This document shows positions 1-8,317 of a stretch of DNA of 64,000 nucleotides, in pieces (position 1 is the first letter of the stretch; each line of letters starts with the position of its first letter). Under the pieces are notes generated by a model that searched no databases, was not told the DNA's origin, and worked only from the letters and a program-made list of their open reading frames with translations. Source of the DNA: Actinophytocola xanthii (lineage in GTDB: Bacteria; Actinomycetota; Actinomycetes; Mycobacteriales; Pseudonocardiaceae); the NCBI RefSeq assembly GCF_001921205.1, contig NZ_MSIE01000005.1, positions 62,001 to 126,000 of the forward strand, written 5' to 3'. The position numbers and the translations under genes were made by a program.

Positions 1-667
1 AGTCGTTCCAGGACGTCATGAACGTGAACATGCCGAGGAACGCCGCGGCCGGACGCACCGCCGGCAGGCACACGTGCCAGTAGACCCGGATCATCGAACA
101 GCCGTCCACTCTGGCCGCCTCGATGAGCTCGTAGGGCACCACCTGCATCGTGTACTGACGCATCCAGAACACGCCGATCGCGGTCACCAGGTGCGGCACG
201 ATCACCGCCTGCAGCTCACCGGCCCAGCCGAACTCCGCCATCGCCATGTACAGCGGGATGATCCCGAGCTGCGTCGGCACGGCCAGCGTCGCCACCACGA
301 TCAGGAACAGGGTGTTCCGCCCGCGGAAACGCAGCTTGGCGAAGGCGAAACCGGCCAGCGTGGAGAACAGCACGGTGGTGAACGTGACGGTTCCGGAGAC
401 GACCACGCTGTTGCCCAGCGCTCGCCAGAACGGCACCGAGTCGAACACGCGGCCCACGTTGGAGATGAAGTTCCCGCCGGGCAGCAACGGCGGGAGCTGC
501 TCGGTCAGCATCGAACTGTCCCGGCTGGCCACGAGGAACGACCAGTAGAACGGGAAGATCGAGCCGAGCAGGAACGCGATCAGCAGCCCGTAGACCCAGA
601 ACCGGGCCCGACGCACGCCGGCGGCGTCCACCGTGCGCCGCCGCACGGCCATCGACAGGGCGGTCAT
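1..667 (-). CDS. Sugar ABC transporter permease, MalG/CebG type (C-terminus outside window)
   Basis: Second inner-membrane permease of a CUT1-type sugar importer. The 222 residues visible here contain hydrophobic segments near 23-46, 85-110 and 119-140. An EAA cytoplasmic loop, which docks the ATPase, lies at residues 183-201 with E-A-A and the invariant Gly. The ATG at 667 overlaps the stop of the upstream permease gene (ATGA), so the two are translationally coupled. The gene runs off the left edge of the window, so its last part is not seen. The divergent regulator and operator suggest beta-glucoside or cello-oligosaccharide import. That specificity is inferred from context and not from the permease sequence. 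Confidence 0.9.
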   Translation of the reverse strand, partial: MTALSMAVRRRTVDAAGVRRARFWVYGLLIAFLLGSIFPFYWSFLVASRDSSMLTEQLPPLLPGGNFISNVGRVFDSVPFWRALGNSVVVSGTVTFTTVLFSTLAGFAFAKLRFRGRNTLFLIVVATLAVPTQLGIIPLYMAMAEFGWAGELQAVIVPHLVTAIGVFWMRQYTMQVVPYELIEAARVDGCSMIRVYWHVCLPAVRPAAAFLGMFTFMTSWND

Positions 668-1677
668 CGGGCACCGTCCTCAGCCACACCCGACGACGCG
701 ATCCGCCGCGTCAGCAGGAAGTTCGCCACCGCGATCACGATGATGATCAGGAACAGCACCCAGGCGATCGCCGAGGCGTAGCCGAGGTTCTGGGTCTCGA
801 ACGCGGTCTGGTACATGTACAGCGTGACCGTCTGGAACTGGCCGGACGATCCCCCGTTGTTCGAACCGGGCATGGCGTCGAACAGCTTGGGCTCGGTGAA
901 GATCTGCAACCCGCCGATGGTCGAGGTGATCACGACGAAGATCAGCGTCGGCCGCAGCAGCGGCAGCGTGATGCTGAAGAACCGCCGCACCGCGCCCGCG
1001 CCGTCGATCACCGCGGCCTCGTGCATCTCGTTCGGGATCGCCTTCATCGCGGCAAGCACGATCAGCGCGTTGTAGCCGGTCCACCGCCAGTTCACCATAA
1101 CGGCGATGGCGACGTGGGAGGCGAACCGGTTGGCCTGCCAGTCGATCCGCTCGAAGCCGAGCATCTCGAGCACACCGTTCACCAGACCGTAGTTGGGCCC
1201 GAACAGGTTGGCGAAGATGATGCCGAGCGCCACGAGGCTCGCGACGTAGGGCAGCAGCACCCCGACCCGCCAGCCGGTCGGCGCGCGCAGCCGCGTGTTG
1301 AGCAGCGCGGCGATCGCGATCGCGACGATGATCTGCGGGATCGTCGAGAGCAGGAAGATGCTGATCGTGTTGACCAGCGCGTTCCAGAACTGCGCGTCGC
1401 CCAACAGCGTGACGTAGTTCGCGATGCCGACCCAGGTGCCCTCCAGGTCGAGCAGCTCGCGGTCGAACAGCGACAGGTAGGCCGTGTACAGCAGCGGGAA
1501 CAGGCCCACCACCCCGAACACGACGAAGAACGGCGCGACGTAGAGGTAGGGGGACCACTTCGCGTCGGCCACGCTCAACCGCTGCCGCCAGGTCAGCCGC
1601 GGTGCGTGTGGTGGGGGCGGGGCGGGCGCCGCCCTGCTGGGCGCCCGCTCCGCGTCCGTGTCGACCGAACTGGTCAT
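664..1677 (-). CDS. Sugar ABC transporter permease, MalF/CebF type
   Basis: First membrane permease (337 aa) of the same importer. A Pro-rich cytoplasmic N-terminus (residues 10-27) is followed by six predicted membrane segments, the first near 46-68. The EAA loop is at about 220-240 (H-E-A-A-V-I-D-G). The ATG at 1677 overlaps the stop of the binding-protein gene by one base (TGATG), which fixes this start. A longer in-frame reading upstream lies inside that gene and is rejected. Gene order binding protein, F, G is the standard CUT1 order. No ATPase gene is visible; in actinobacteria a shared MsiK-type ATPase encoded elsewhere usually energises such importers. Confidence 0.92.
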   Translation of the reverse strand: MTSSVDTDAERAPSRAAPAPPPPHAPRLTWRQRLSVADAKWSPYLYVAPFFVVFGVVGLFPLLYTAYLSLFDRELLDLEGTWVGIANYVTLLGDAQFWNALVNTISIFLLSTIPQIIVAIAIAALLNTRLRAPTGWRVGVLLPYVASLVALGIIFANLFGPNYGLVNGVLEMLGFERIDWQANRFASHVAIAVMVNWRWTGYNALIVLAAMKAIPNEMHEAAVIDGAGAVRRFFSITLPLLRPTLIFVVITSTIGGLQIFTEPKLFDAMPGSNNGGSSGQFQTVTLYMYQTAFETQNLGYASAIAWVLFLIIIVIAVANFLLTRRIASSGVAEDGAR

Positions 1678-2972
1678 CAGCCGGCGATCCTCTTGGCGGC
1701 TTCCACCGCCTGCTCCCACCCGTCCTCAGGCGACTTGCCCTTCTCCACCGCCTGTAGTGCGGGACTCGTGGCGTTCTCCTGAATCTTGCCGTCGCCCGGG
1801 CCCTTGAACTGCGCCTTCTCCACCTTCTGCGCCTGCGCGGCGAACAGCGTGCCGACCTTCACGTTGCCGAAGTAGTCGTTGGTGAAGTCCAGCAGCTGGG
1901 GCTCCTCCAGGGCGTCCACCTGGCTGGGGAAGTTGCCGGTCTTCTGGAACGCCTTGATCTGCTGCTCCGGCGCGGTCAGCCACGCGGCCAGCTCGGCGGC
2001 CTCCTTGGGGTGCTGGCTCTGCTTGGGCACGGCCAGGAACGAGCCGCCCCAGTTGCCGCCGCCGCCCGGGAACGCGTCGGTGACCGCCCACTTGCCGGCG
2101 TTCTCCGGCCCGGCCTGCTCCTTGACCACCCCGAGCATCCAGGACGGGCAGGTCTTGGTGGCGAACGCACCCTGCTTGAAGCCGTTGTTCCACTCCGGAC
2201 TGAACGCGACCAGCTTCGCCGTCTGCCCCCGGTTGCCCGCGGCGGTCACCTGGTCCCAGTTGTCGCGGATGTCCTGGTTGGACTCCAGGGTCAGCTTGTT
2301 GTCCTCGTCGACATAGCCGACGTCGAGCTGGTTCTGCATCGCGTTGAAGATCTGCGAGGTCGAGTCGAACCAGGCCTTGCCGGTCTTCTCGACGTAGGTG
2401 TCACCGGCCTCGAAGTAGGACTCCCAGGACTCGAACAGCGGCTTGACCGCCTCCGGGTCCGAGGGCAGGCCGGCCGCCTCGAGCAGGTCCTTGCGGTAGC
2501 ACATCGCGAGCGGGCCGATGTCGGTGCCGTAGCCGACCCAGGTGCCGTCCTTGGCCGTACCGGCCTCGTACTTCCAGTCCAGCCAGCGCTCGGGCTTGAC
2601 GTCGGAAGGGCCGATGTCGGCGAGGTTGTTGAACAGGTGCGGCTTGTCCAGGACGTCCGGGAGGTGCCCCTCCTCGATGGCCACGACGTCCTCGAGACCG
2701 GAGTTGGCCGCGAGCTTGGTGAGCAACTGCTGGTGGTACGGGCCCCCCTGGCCCGTCTTGTGATGCGTGATCTTGATGTTCGGATTGAGGTCCTCGTACT
2801 CCTTGAGCAGGTCCTCGTACCCGAACTCGGTGAACGTGCCGATGGTGAGCTCGATCTGCCCGCCGTCGGATCCGGACCCGGCGGAACCCCCGTCGTCGCC
2901 GCATGCCGTCAGTCCGGCCGCCGCGACGAGGGCGATCGCACCGGCTAACACCCTTGTCTGCTGTCCTCGCAC
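1677..2972 (-). CDS. Extracellular sugar-binding lipoprotein, CebE type
   Basis: Solute-binding lipoprotein (431 aa) of the importer, expected to be anchored outside the membrane. Residues 1-20 form a basic, hydrophobic signal and the lipobox L-T-A-C places the lipidated Cys at 24, followed by a Gly/Ser/Asp linker. The rest fits family-1 bacterial extracellular binding proteins. A GTG start at 2972 is chosen because it gives a normal signal peptide and has AAGGGA upstream. The open frame continues further 5' but would put 53 charged residues before the signal. A 16-bp palindrome at 3001-3016 lies just upstream, so repression by the divergent LacI-family protein is likely. Ligand inferred as cello-oligosaccharide. 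Confidence 0.9.
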   Translation of the reverse strand: MRGQQTRVLAGAIALVAAAGLTACGDDGGSAGSGSDGGQIELTIGTFTEFGYEDLLKEYEDLNPNIKITHHKTGQGGPYHQQLLTKLAANSGLEDVVAIEEGHLPDVLDKPHLFNNLADIGPSDVKPERWLDWKYEAGTAKDGTWVGYGTDIGPLAMCYRKDLLEAAGLPSDPEAVKPLFESWESYFEAGDTYVEKTGKAWFDSTSQIFNAMQNQLDVGYVDEDNKLTLESNQDIRDNWDQVTAAGNRGQTAKLVAFSPEWNNGFKQGAFATKTCPSWMLGVVKEQAGPENAGKWAVTDAFPGGGGNWGGSFLAVPKQSQHPKEAAELAAWLTAPEQQIKAFQKTGNFPSQVDALEEPQLLDFTNDYFGNVKVGTLFAAQAQKVEKAQFKGPGDGKIQENATSPALQAVEKGKSPEDGWEQAVEAAKRIAG

Positions 2973-3000
2973 GTCTCTGTGTCCCTTGTGTCGCCGGATT

Positions 3001-3016
3001 CTGGGAGCGCTCCCAG
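3001..3016. promoter_or_regulatory. CebR/CelR-type operator, importer side
   Basis: Perfect 16-bp palindrome CTGGGAGCGCTCCCAG, 28 bases 5' of the binding-protein start. Its 14-bp core TGGGAGCGCTCCCA is identical to the box bound by CebR of Streptomyces and CelR of Thermobifida, repressors released by cello-oligosaccharides. Seen: the palindrome. Known: the box. Inferred: repression of the importer operon. Confidence 0.85.
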
Positions 3017-3090
3017 AATGGAGTTCTGAGTTTGGACGCGTGTTGTCGCCGCTGTCAAGGAAAACGTGAGAGCAGTTGTCCGTATCGTTA

Positions 3091-3102
3091 GGGAGCGCTC
3101 CC
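3091..3102. promoter_or_regulatory. CebR/CelR-type operator, regulator side
   Basis: Second copy of the core palindrome GGGAGCGCTCCC, 22 bases before the regulator start and overlapping its probable -35 region. This suggests autoregulation. The outer bases differ from the first copy (A and A instead of T and A), so binding may be weaker. Confidence 0.75.
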
Positions 3103-3112
3103 AGCGAACCGA

Positions 3113-3118
3113 TAGACT
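3113..3118 (+). promoter_or_regulatory. -10 element of the LacI-family gene, leaderless type
   Basis: TAGACT ends six bases before the GTG start at 3125, so transcription would begin at the start codon. No Shine-Dalgarno sequence is present. Confidence 0.5.
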
Positions 3119-3124
3119 CGCCCC

Positions 3125-4153
3125 GTGCCACCCCGATCTCAGGACGAGCGTCCCACGCTCGAGGACGTCGCCGCCTACGCTGGAGTCTCCCGATCCACCG
3201 CCTCTCGCGCCCTCAACGACGACGCCTACGTCAGCTCACGCTCGAGAGAGAAGGTGCTGGGCGCGGCCAGAGAGCTTGGCTACTCCCCCAACCAGGCGGC
3301 TCGTTCGCTGGTCACGAGACGGACCGGTGCGGTGGCGGTGGTGCTGTCCGAACCCGAGTCGAAGGTGCTCGACGACCCCTACTTCGCCACGGTCATGCAC
3401 GGCGCGTACCGGGAGCTGGCCGCGACCGGGGCACAGATGCTGCTGATGTTCGTCGACAGCCGCGAGGACGTGCCGAGGACGGTGCGCTTTCTCGAGGGCG
3501 GGCACGTCGACGGCGCCCTGGTGTTCGCCCCCCACCAGGGCGACCCCCTGCCGACGGCGCTGCGGTTGCTGCGGCTGCCCGTGGTCTACGGCGGCCGTCC
3601 GGGCTCGGTCCGGCGCGGCGTGCACGCCGTCGACTTCGACAACCGCGCCGGCGCGCGACTCGCCGTGCGCCACCTTCTGTCGACAGGACGGCGGCGGATC
3701 ACCACGGTCACCGGCATGCTCGACCACCCCGCCGCCGCGGACCGGCTCGCGGGCTGGCGGGACGCGCTGACCGAGGCCGGGCTCGACCCCGCCGGGCTCT
3801 CGGAGGCCGGCGACTTCCTGATGCCGAGCGGCGAACGGGCGATGACCACCCTGCTGCGCCGGGTGCCCGACCTCGACGGCGTGTTCGCGGCAAGCGACGC
3901 GATGGCGGCCGGGGCGATGCGGGCCCTGCGCGCGGCCGGCAAGCGCGTCCCGACCGACGTCGGCGTGATCGGCTTCGACGACCAGCCGACGCTCGCGCCG
4001 GCCATGGACCCCCCGCTCACCTCGGTCCACCAGGACCCGCGCGAGCAGGTGCGCCACATGGTCCGCACGATGATGTCCCTACTCAGCGGCGACAACGTCC
4101 GCCCCGAATCCACCATCCTCCCCGTAACCCTCACCCTCCGAGACTCAGCCTGA
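3125..4153 (+). CDS. LacI-family transcriptional repressor, CebR-like
   Basis: Regulator of the divergent sugar importer (342 aa, the usual family length). The N-terminal helix-turn-helix spans about residues 10-31 (T-L-E-D-V-A-A-Y-A-G-V-S). The hinge follows near 54-66 (S-P-N-Q-A-A-R-S-L) and the rest is a periplasmic-binding-like sensor and dimerisation domain. The GTG start is preceded by a TAGACT hexamer at the spacing of a leaderless mRNA. Operators matching the CebR/CelR box sit on both sides of the divergent region. The effector is inferred to be cellobiose or a longer cello-oligosaccharide; other LacI members could in principle use the same box. Confidence 0.9.
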   Translation: MPPRSQDERPTLEDVAAYAGVSRSTASRALNDDAYVSSRSREKVLGAARELGYSPNQAARSLVTRRTGAVAVVLSEPESKVLDDPYFATVMHGAYRELAATGAQMLLMFVDSREDVPRTVRFLEGGHVDGALVFAPHQGDPLPTALRLLRLPVVYGGRPGSVRRGVHAVDFDNRAGARLAVRHLLSTGRRRITTVTGMLDHPAAADRLAGWRDALTEAGLDPAGLSEAGDFLMPSGERAMTTLLRRVPDLDGVFAASDAMAAGAMRALRAAGKRVPTDVGVIGFDDQPTLAPAMDPPLTSVHQDPREQVRHMVRTMMSLLSGDNVRPESTILPVTLTLRDSA

Positions 4154-4179
4154 CCCCGAGGATCGAATCTGTCGACAAG

Positions 4180-4300
4180 CCCCCAGCCACCCCCATCTCT
4201 GCGCCCAAGCCCCCACCCACCCAACAGCCACCCCAGGGGAACGTGACGCAACCCAGCCACCCCCCACCTCCCCAACCCCCGCCAGCGCAGGAACGCAACC
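4180..4300. other. C-rich tract between convergent genes
   Basis: Roughly 120 bases made of repeated short C runs (CCCCCA, CCACCC) on the plus strand and therefore G runs on the minus strand. The tract lies after the LacI-family gene and before the 3' end of the convergent gene. It carries no convincing gene. The G-run strand could form quadruplexes, and the tract may help end transcription (inference). Confidence 0.4.
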
Positions 4301-4338
4301 AACACTTTTGATCCCGGGGAGGCGGGCTGGGAGGCGGC

Positions 4339-5142
4339 TCAGTGCTCGTAGGGGTCTTCTGGCTCGTTGACGGGGTGGAGTGAGGTGACGGTGGCCGCGG
4401 GCACGTAGTCGGTGGCCCTGGTCGCCGAGCCGGGAACGAGTTCGACGACGGCCTGTAGCCAGCTGTCGTCGGGGTGGCGGGCCAGGTCCCCGCCCTCGAG
4501 CCGGACCTTGACCGGGTAGGCGTCCGCGGCGCAGCAGCCGATCGCGATGCGGGCGAGGTAGACCGCGCCGCCCTCGCGGACGACGAAGCCGGTGAGGCGG
4601 ATCGCGCGGCCGTCGAGTGAGTTGCCGGAGTCCCAGGCCGCCCGCTCGGAGAACTCGGAGAGCGGCAGCGTGAGGATCTCGTCGGGTGGAAGCGCGGGGA
4701 ACAGGGCCGAGCCGTCCTCCTCGGCGACCGGCCGGGGGGCGGTGTCGGCGGCGCGCTGGACGGAGTCGGCGCCCAGCGCGGGCGGGGCGACCAGGAACAC
4801 GGCGAGCACCGGCAGGACGAGCAGCCAGGCGCTGCGGGCCGAGTGGTGGTGCCCATGATCATGGGTTGGCCTCCGGCCCCCGGTCACCACGCTACTCGGG
4901 GGGACCGACAGTTCCTCGGGGGTCGGTTCGTGGTGCTCGTCGGGGTGGGGGGAGGGCGGGCGGCGGGTCGAGAGGTCGCGGGCGATCGCGACGGTGGCCA
5001 GGGCCAGCATCACCACGCCGGCGATGATCAGGAGCCACTGGTGGGCGGGCTTCACGTAGCGCAGGTAGGTGCCGGTGAACGAGATCTTCAGCAGGGCGCC
5101 GCCCAGCAGGACGAGCAACACGTTCTGGGTCTCGCGTCTCAC
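4339..5142 (-). CDS. TIGR03943/YcgQ-family (DUF1980) membrane protein
   Basis: Partner subunit (267 aa) of a putative metal-related permease. Two N-terminal membrane segments lie near residues 7-25 and 34-54. A His-rich cytoplasmic stretch near 70-105 contains H-P-D-E-H-H and D-H-G-H-H-H. A third membrane segment precedes a soluble C-terminal domain with a Cys pair (I-G-C-C-A-A-D). The GTG start at 5142 overlaps the stop of the permease gene (GTGA), and the two families are commonly adjacent. In Bacillus the related ycgQ/ycgR genes respond to zinc starvation through Zur. The His clusters fit metal binding, but the substrate is not known from this sequence. Confidence 0.8.
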   Translation of the reverse strand: MRRETQNVLLVLLGGALLKISFTGTYLRYVKPAHQWLLIIAGVVMLALATVAIARDLSTRRPPSPHPDEHHEPTPEELSVPPSSVVTGGRRPTHDHGHHHSARSAWLLVLPVLAVFLVAPPALGADSVQRAADTAPRPVAEEDGSALFPALPPDEILTLPLSEFSERAAWDSGNSLDGRAIRLTGFVVREGGAVYLARIAIGCCAADAYPVKVRLEGGDLARHPDDSWLQAVVELVPGSATRATDYVPAATVTSLHPVNEPEDPYEH

Positions 5143-6167
5143 AGGACCACCGCCCCCACCACGACCGCGCACACCAGCGCCACGACGAACGTCAGCGGGG
5201 CGAACCGCAGTGCGAACGCGCGGCCGAACGTTCCCGCCTGCAGCACGAACAGCTTGATGTCGATCGCCGGCCCCACCACGAGGAACACCAGGCGGGGCAG
5301 CAGCGGCAACGCCGACAGCGACGCCGCCACGAAGGCGTCCGCCTCGCTGCACAGGGCCAGCAGCACCGCCAGCACGGCCATCACGACCACGCCGAGCACC
5401 ACCTGGTCGCCCAGCGTGTCGATCCAGGACCGGGGCACCACGACGTTCAGCACCGCGGCTGTCAGGCCGCCCACCACGAGAAAGCCGCCGGCGTCGACCA
5501 GGTCCTGGCGGGCGGTCTCGGCGAACACGCCCCAGCGGGAACGGTTGTCCGCGGGCGTGGGGACCCGGCGGATCGCCCACGTGGCGAACCACTCTCCTTT
5601 TCCGAAGCGGGACCAGAGCCAGCCCATCACCAGCGCGGTGGCCATCGAGCCGGCGAAGCGGGCCAGCACCATCAGCGGCTCGCCCGGGAACGCGACGGCC
5701 GTGGCCACCAGCACGATCGGGTTCACCGCGGGGGCGGCGAGCAGGAAGGTCAGCGCCACCGACGGCGGCACGTCCTGCTGGATGAGCCGGCGCGCCACCG
5801 GCACCGCGGCGCACTCGCAGTTGGGCAGCACCACCCCCGCCGCGCCGGCCACCGGCACCGCCAGGGCCGCGCGCCGGGGCAACACCCGGCGCAGCGCCTC
5901 GGCGGACACGAACGCGGCGATCGCCCCGCTCACCAGCACGCCGAACACCAGGAACGGGATGGCCTGGACGCACACCGCCACGAAGATCGTCGCGCCGGTT
6001 CGTACGGCCGGCACGTCGAGTACCGAGGCCAGCCAGGTCTGGCCGACCAACGCCAGGACCAGCAGCACGCACAGGACCTCGAGCGAGGTGATCCGGCGTC
6101 GCCCCGGGGCGACGGTCGTCGCGGCAGAGCCCTCCGCGCCGCCGTCAGGGGGCGCGGACGTGCTCAC
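5139..6167 (-). CDS. Permease, COG0701/UPF0718 (YraQ/ArsP-like) family
   Basis: Integral membrane protein (342 aa) with about eight to ten hydrophobic segments in two homologous halves. Each half carries a family signature: P-N-C-E-C-A-A-V-P in the first and L-C-S-E-A-D-A-F in the second, with acidic and Cys residues inside membrane regions. Characterised relatives include the ArsP organoarsenical exporter and YcgR-type proteins linked to zinc. The GTG start overlaps the preceding stop (GTGA). It is part of a run of overlapping genes beginning with uppS, so it is probably transcribed with cell-wall lipid synthesis. Direction and substrate cannot be read from the sequence. Confidence 0.82.
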   Translation of the reverse strand: MSTSAPPDGGAEGSAATTVAPGRRRITSLEVLCVLLVLALVGQTWLASVLDVPAVRTGATIFVAVCVQAIPFLVFGVLVSGAIAAFVSAEALRRVLPRRAALAVPVAGAAGVVLPNCECAAVPVARRLIQQDVPPSVALTFLLAAPAVNPIVLVATAVAFPGEPLMVLARFAGSMATALVMGWLWSRFGKGEWFATWAIRRVPTPADNRSRWGVFAETARQDLVDAGGFLVVGGLTAAVLNVVVPRSWIDTLGDQVVLGVVVMAVLAVLLALCSEADAFVAASLSALPLLPRLVFLVVGPAIDIKLFVLQAGTFGRAFALRFAPLTFVVALVCAVVVGAVVL

Positions 6168-6589
6168 CGGCCCGGCGCCTGGTCGAGGAGCTCGGCGCGG
6201 AGCTGCGATGCCGTCGACACGACGAGCATCAGCAGCGTTCCCAGCGCCGGCTCGCTGATGCCCTCGGCCGGGAACGCGTAGCGCAGCGTCACGTCCATGC
6301 CCTTCTCGGTGTGCACCACGCCGAGCGTGCCGAACAGCCCCTGCCCCGCCCGTTCCGCGGCCGAGGACGCGAGCTTCGGGTCGTCGGGCAGGTCCCAGGC
6401 CACCACACACGTCAGGCTCAGCACGGTCAGGCCCTCGGCCAGCTGCATGGCCTGCACCGCGCACGGCACGTCGACGTGCCGGAAGCTCAGCGCGCCGTCG
6501 TCGTCGACGTGCACCTCGTGGAAGGTCTCCAGGGCCACGCGGGCCTTGGTCAGCAGACCGGCCGTGGTCAACGCCTCCTGCTCGGTCAC
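6164..6589 (-). CDS. YbjN-like small protein
   Basis: Soluble protein of 141 aa that resembles the YbjN superfamily, an alpha/beta fold related to type III secretion chaperones. A first strand-rich part carries D-D-D-G-A-L-S-F near residues 26-33, a middle segment is hydrophobic, and no catalytic motif is seen. The GTG start at 6589 overlaps the uppS stop and its own stop overlaps the next permease start, so it is coupled to both. The function of YbjN proteins in actinobacteria is not established. The assignment rests on general resemblance and position, so confidence is moderate. Confidence 0.55.
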   Translation of the reverse strand: MTEQEALTTAGLLTKARVALETFHEVHVDDDGALSFRHVDVPCAVQAMQLAEGLTVLSLTCVVAWDLPDDPKLASSAAERAGQGLFGTLGVVHTEKGMDVTLRYAFPAEGISEPALGTLLMLVVSTASQLRAELLDQAPGR

Positions 6590-7410
6590 GACGCGCCCTC
6601 CGGGACCGCGTCGACGGCTCCGCCGAAGCGGCGGTCGCGCCTCGCGTACTGCTCGCACGCCCGCCACAGATCGCGCCGGTCGAAGTCCGGCCAGAGGATG
6701 TCCTGGAACACGAGCTCAGCGTAGGCCGCCTGCCAGAGCATGAAGTTGGAGGTCCGCTGCTCGCCCGAGGGCCGGATGAACAGGTCCACGTCGGGCATCT
6801 CGGGCTGGTAGAGGTACCGCGCGACCGTGCGGTGGTCGACCTTCTCCGGGTTGATCCGGCCAGTGGCCGCCAGCCGGGCGATCTCGCGGGCCGCGTCGCC
6901 GATCTCGGCCCGGCCGCCGTAGTTGATGCACATGGCGAGGTTCAGCACGTCGTTGTCGACAGTTCGCCGCTCGGCGGACTCCAGCTCGTTGATCACACTG
7001 CGCCACAGCCGCGGCCGGCGCCCGGCCCAGCGGACCCGTACGCCCATCTCGTCCAGCTCGCTGGTGCGGTGGCGGATGACGTCGCGGGAGAAGCCCATCA
7101 GGAACCGGACCTCGTCAGGGCTGCGCCGCCAGTTCTCGGTCGAGAACGCGTACAGCGACAGCCACCGGACGCCCAGCTCGATACAGCCGGCGGCCGCCTC
7201 GACGACGACCGCCTCGCCGCGCTTGTGGCCCTCGATCCTGGGCAGGCCGCGCTGGTTGGCCCAGCGGCCGTTGCCGTCCATCACGATCGCCACGTGCTTG
7301 GGCACGAACTCCGCGGGGATGGCCGGCGGGCGCGCCCCGGACGGGTGCGGTGTCGGGGGGCGGAGCGTCGGGCGTTCCGCTGTCGTCGTGCTCGATCGTC
7401 GCCGGAGCAA
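6586..7410 (-). CDS. uppS: Isoprenyl transferase (undecaprenyl/decaprenyl diphosphate synthase)
   Basis: cis-Prenyltransferase (274 aa) that elongates farnesyl or a similar allylic diphosphate with isopentenyl units to make the polyprenyl carrier for peptidoglycan and arabinogalactan. After a variable Pro/Arg-rich N-terminus (residues 1-35) the signature [10 protein letters not shown] contains the catalytic Asp45. [10 protein letters not shown] and, near the C-terminus, [12 protein letters not shown] are the other conserved blocks. The TTG start at 7410 follows a GGAGGAGA ribosome-binding site. It lies downstream of recO and leads the coupled group YbjN, permease, TIGR03943. Chain length of the product is not predictable from sequence alone. 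Confidence 0.95.
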   Translation of the reverse strand: MLRRRSSTTTAERPTLRPPTPHPSGARPPAIPAEFVPKHVAIVMDGNGRWANQRGLPRIEGHKRGEAVVVEAAAGCIELGVRWLSLYAFSTENWRRSPDEVRFLMGFSRDVIRHRTSELDEMGVRVRWAGRRPRLWRSVINELESAERRTVDNDVLNLAMCINYGGRAEIGDAAREIARLAATGRINPEKVDHRTVARYLYQPEMPDVDLFIRPSGEQRTSNFMLWQAAYAELVFQDILWPDFDRRDLWRACEQYARRDRRFGGAVDAVPEGAS

Positions 7411-7443
7411 CTTCTCTCCTCCATGGGGTCGTCGCCGCCGACC

Positions 7444-8193
7444 CTACTGACCGCTCGGGACGCCCCTGCGCTCCACCAGTGGCAGCGACCGGAGCTGGCG
7501 CTCGAGGTGCCACTGGAGCAGTGCGGCGATCAGCCCGCTGCCCTCACGACGGGCGGCGGGCGAGGCGGCCTCGGCCACCTCCCAGGTGCCGCTGGCGAGC
7601 GCGTCCATGAGGACCAGGGTGTCCTGCGCGGGGACGGCGGAGCCCGCGGGGCGGCAGCGGGGGCAGACCGAGCCGCCGGCCGGCACCGAGAACGAGCGGT
7701 GCGGCCCCGGCTCGTTGCACCGGGCGCACTCGAGCACCGCGGGCGCCCAGCCGGCGAAGGCCATCGCCCGCAGCAGGAACGCGTCGAGCACCAGGGAGGC
7801 GTCGCGCCGGCCGTCGGCCAGCGCTCGCAGGGCGCCGGTGACCAGGAGGTAGAGCCGCAGGACCGGCTCGCCCTCCTCGGCCGAGAGCCGGTCGGCGGTC
7901 TCCAGCACCGCGCAGCCCGCCGTGTAGCGCTGGTAGTCGGACATGATGCCCGCGCCGAACGCGTCGAGGGTCTGCACCTGGGTGATGATGTCGAGCGTGC
8001 GGCCGGTGTAGAACTGCACGTCGATGTGGGCGAACGGCTCCACCCGCGCGCCGAAGCGGGAGGTGGTGCGGCGTACGCCCTTGGCCACCGCGCGCACCTT
8101 GCCGTGCTTGCGGGTGACGAGCGTGATGATGCGGTCCGCCTCGCCGAGCTTCTGCACACGCAGCACCACTCCGGTGTCGCGGTAGAGGCTCAC
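7444..8193 (-). CDS. recO: DNA repair protein RecO
   Basis: Recombination mediator (249 aa) that loads RecA with RecR and anneals SSB-coated DNA. The N-terminal OB fold covers about residues 1-80 (Y-R-D-T-G-V-V-L-R), followed by a helical domain. A zinc site is formed by Cys156, Cys159, Cys177 and Cys180 in C-A-R-C and C-P-R-C. Length and zinc knuckle match actinobacterial RecO. GTG start at 8193. The recO-uppS neighbourhood is conserved in mycobacteria (Rv2362c-Rv2361c). Confidence 0.95.
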   Translation of the reverse strand: MSLYRDTGVVLRVQKLGEADRIITLVTRKHGKVRAVAKGVRRTTSRFGARVEPFAHIDVQFYTGRTLDIITQVQTLDAFGAGIMSDYQRYTAGCAVLETADRLSAEEGEPVLRLYLLVTGALRALADGRRDASLVLDAFLLRAMAFAGWAPAVLECARCNEPGPHRSFSVPAGGSVCPRCRPAGSAVPAQDTLVLMDALASGTWEVAEAASPAARREGSGLIAALLQWHLERQLRSLPLVERRGVPSGQ

Positions 8194-8317
8194 CCGCTCA
8201 TCGTCTCATCCCCCACCGACAAGCACGAGGAGTCCCGGCGCCGCGTCGTCGGGCCTCCCAGCCCGGCACGTCCGTGTTCATCCAGGTCGGGCCGCACCAG
8301 TAGCGGCGCGGGTCCTC

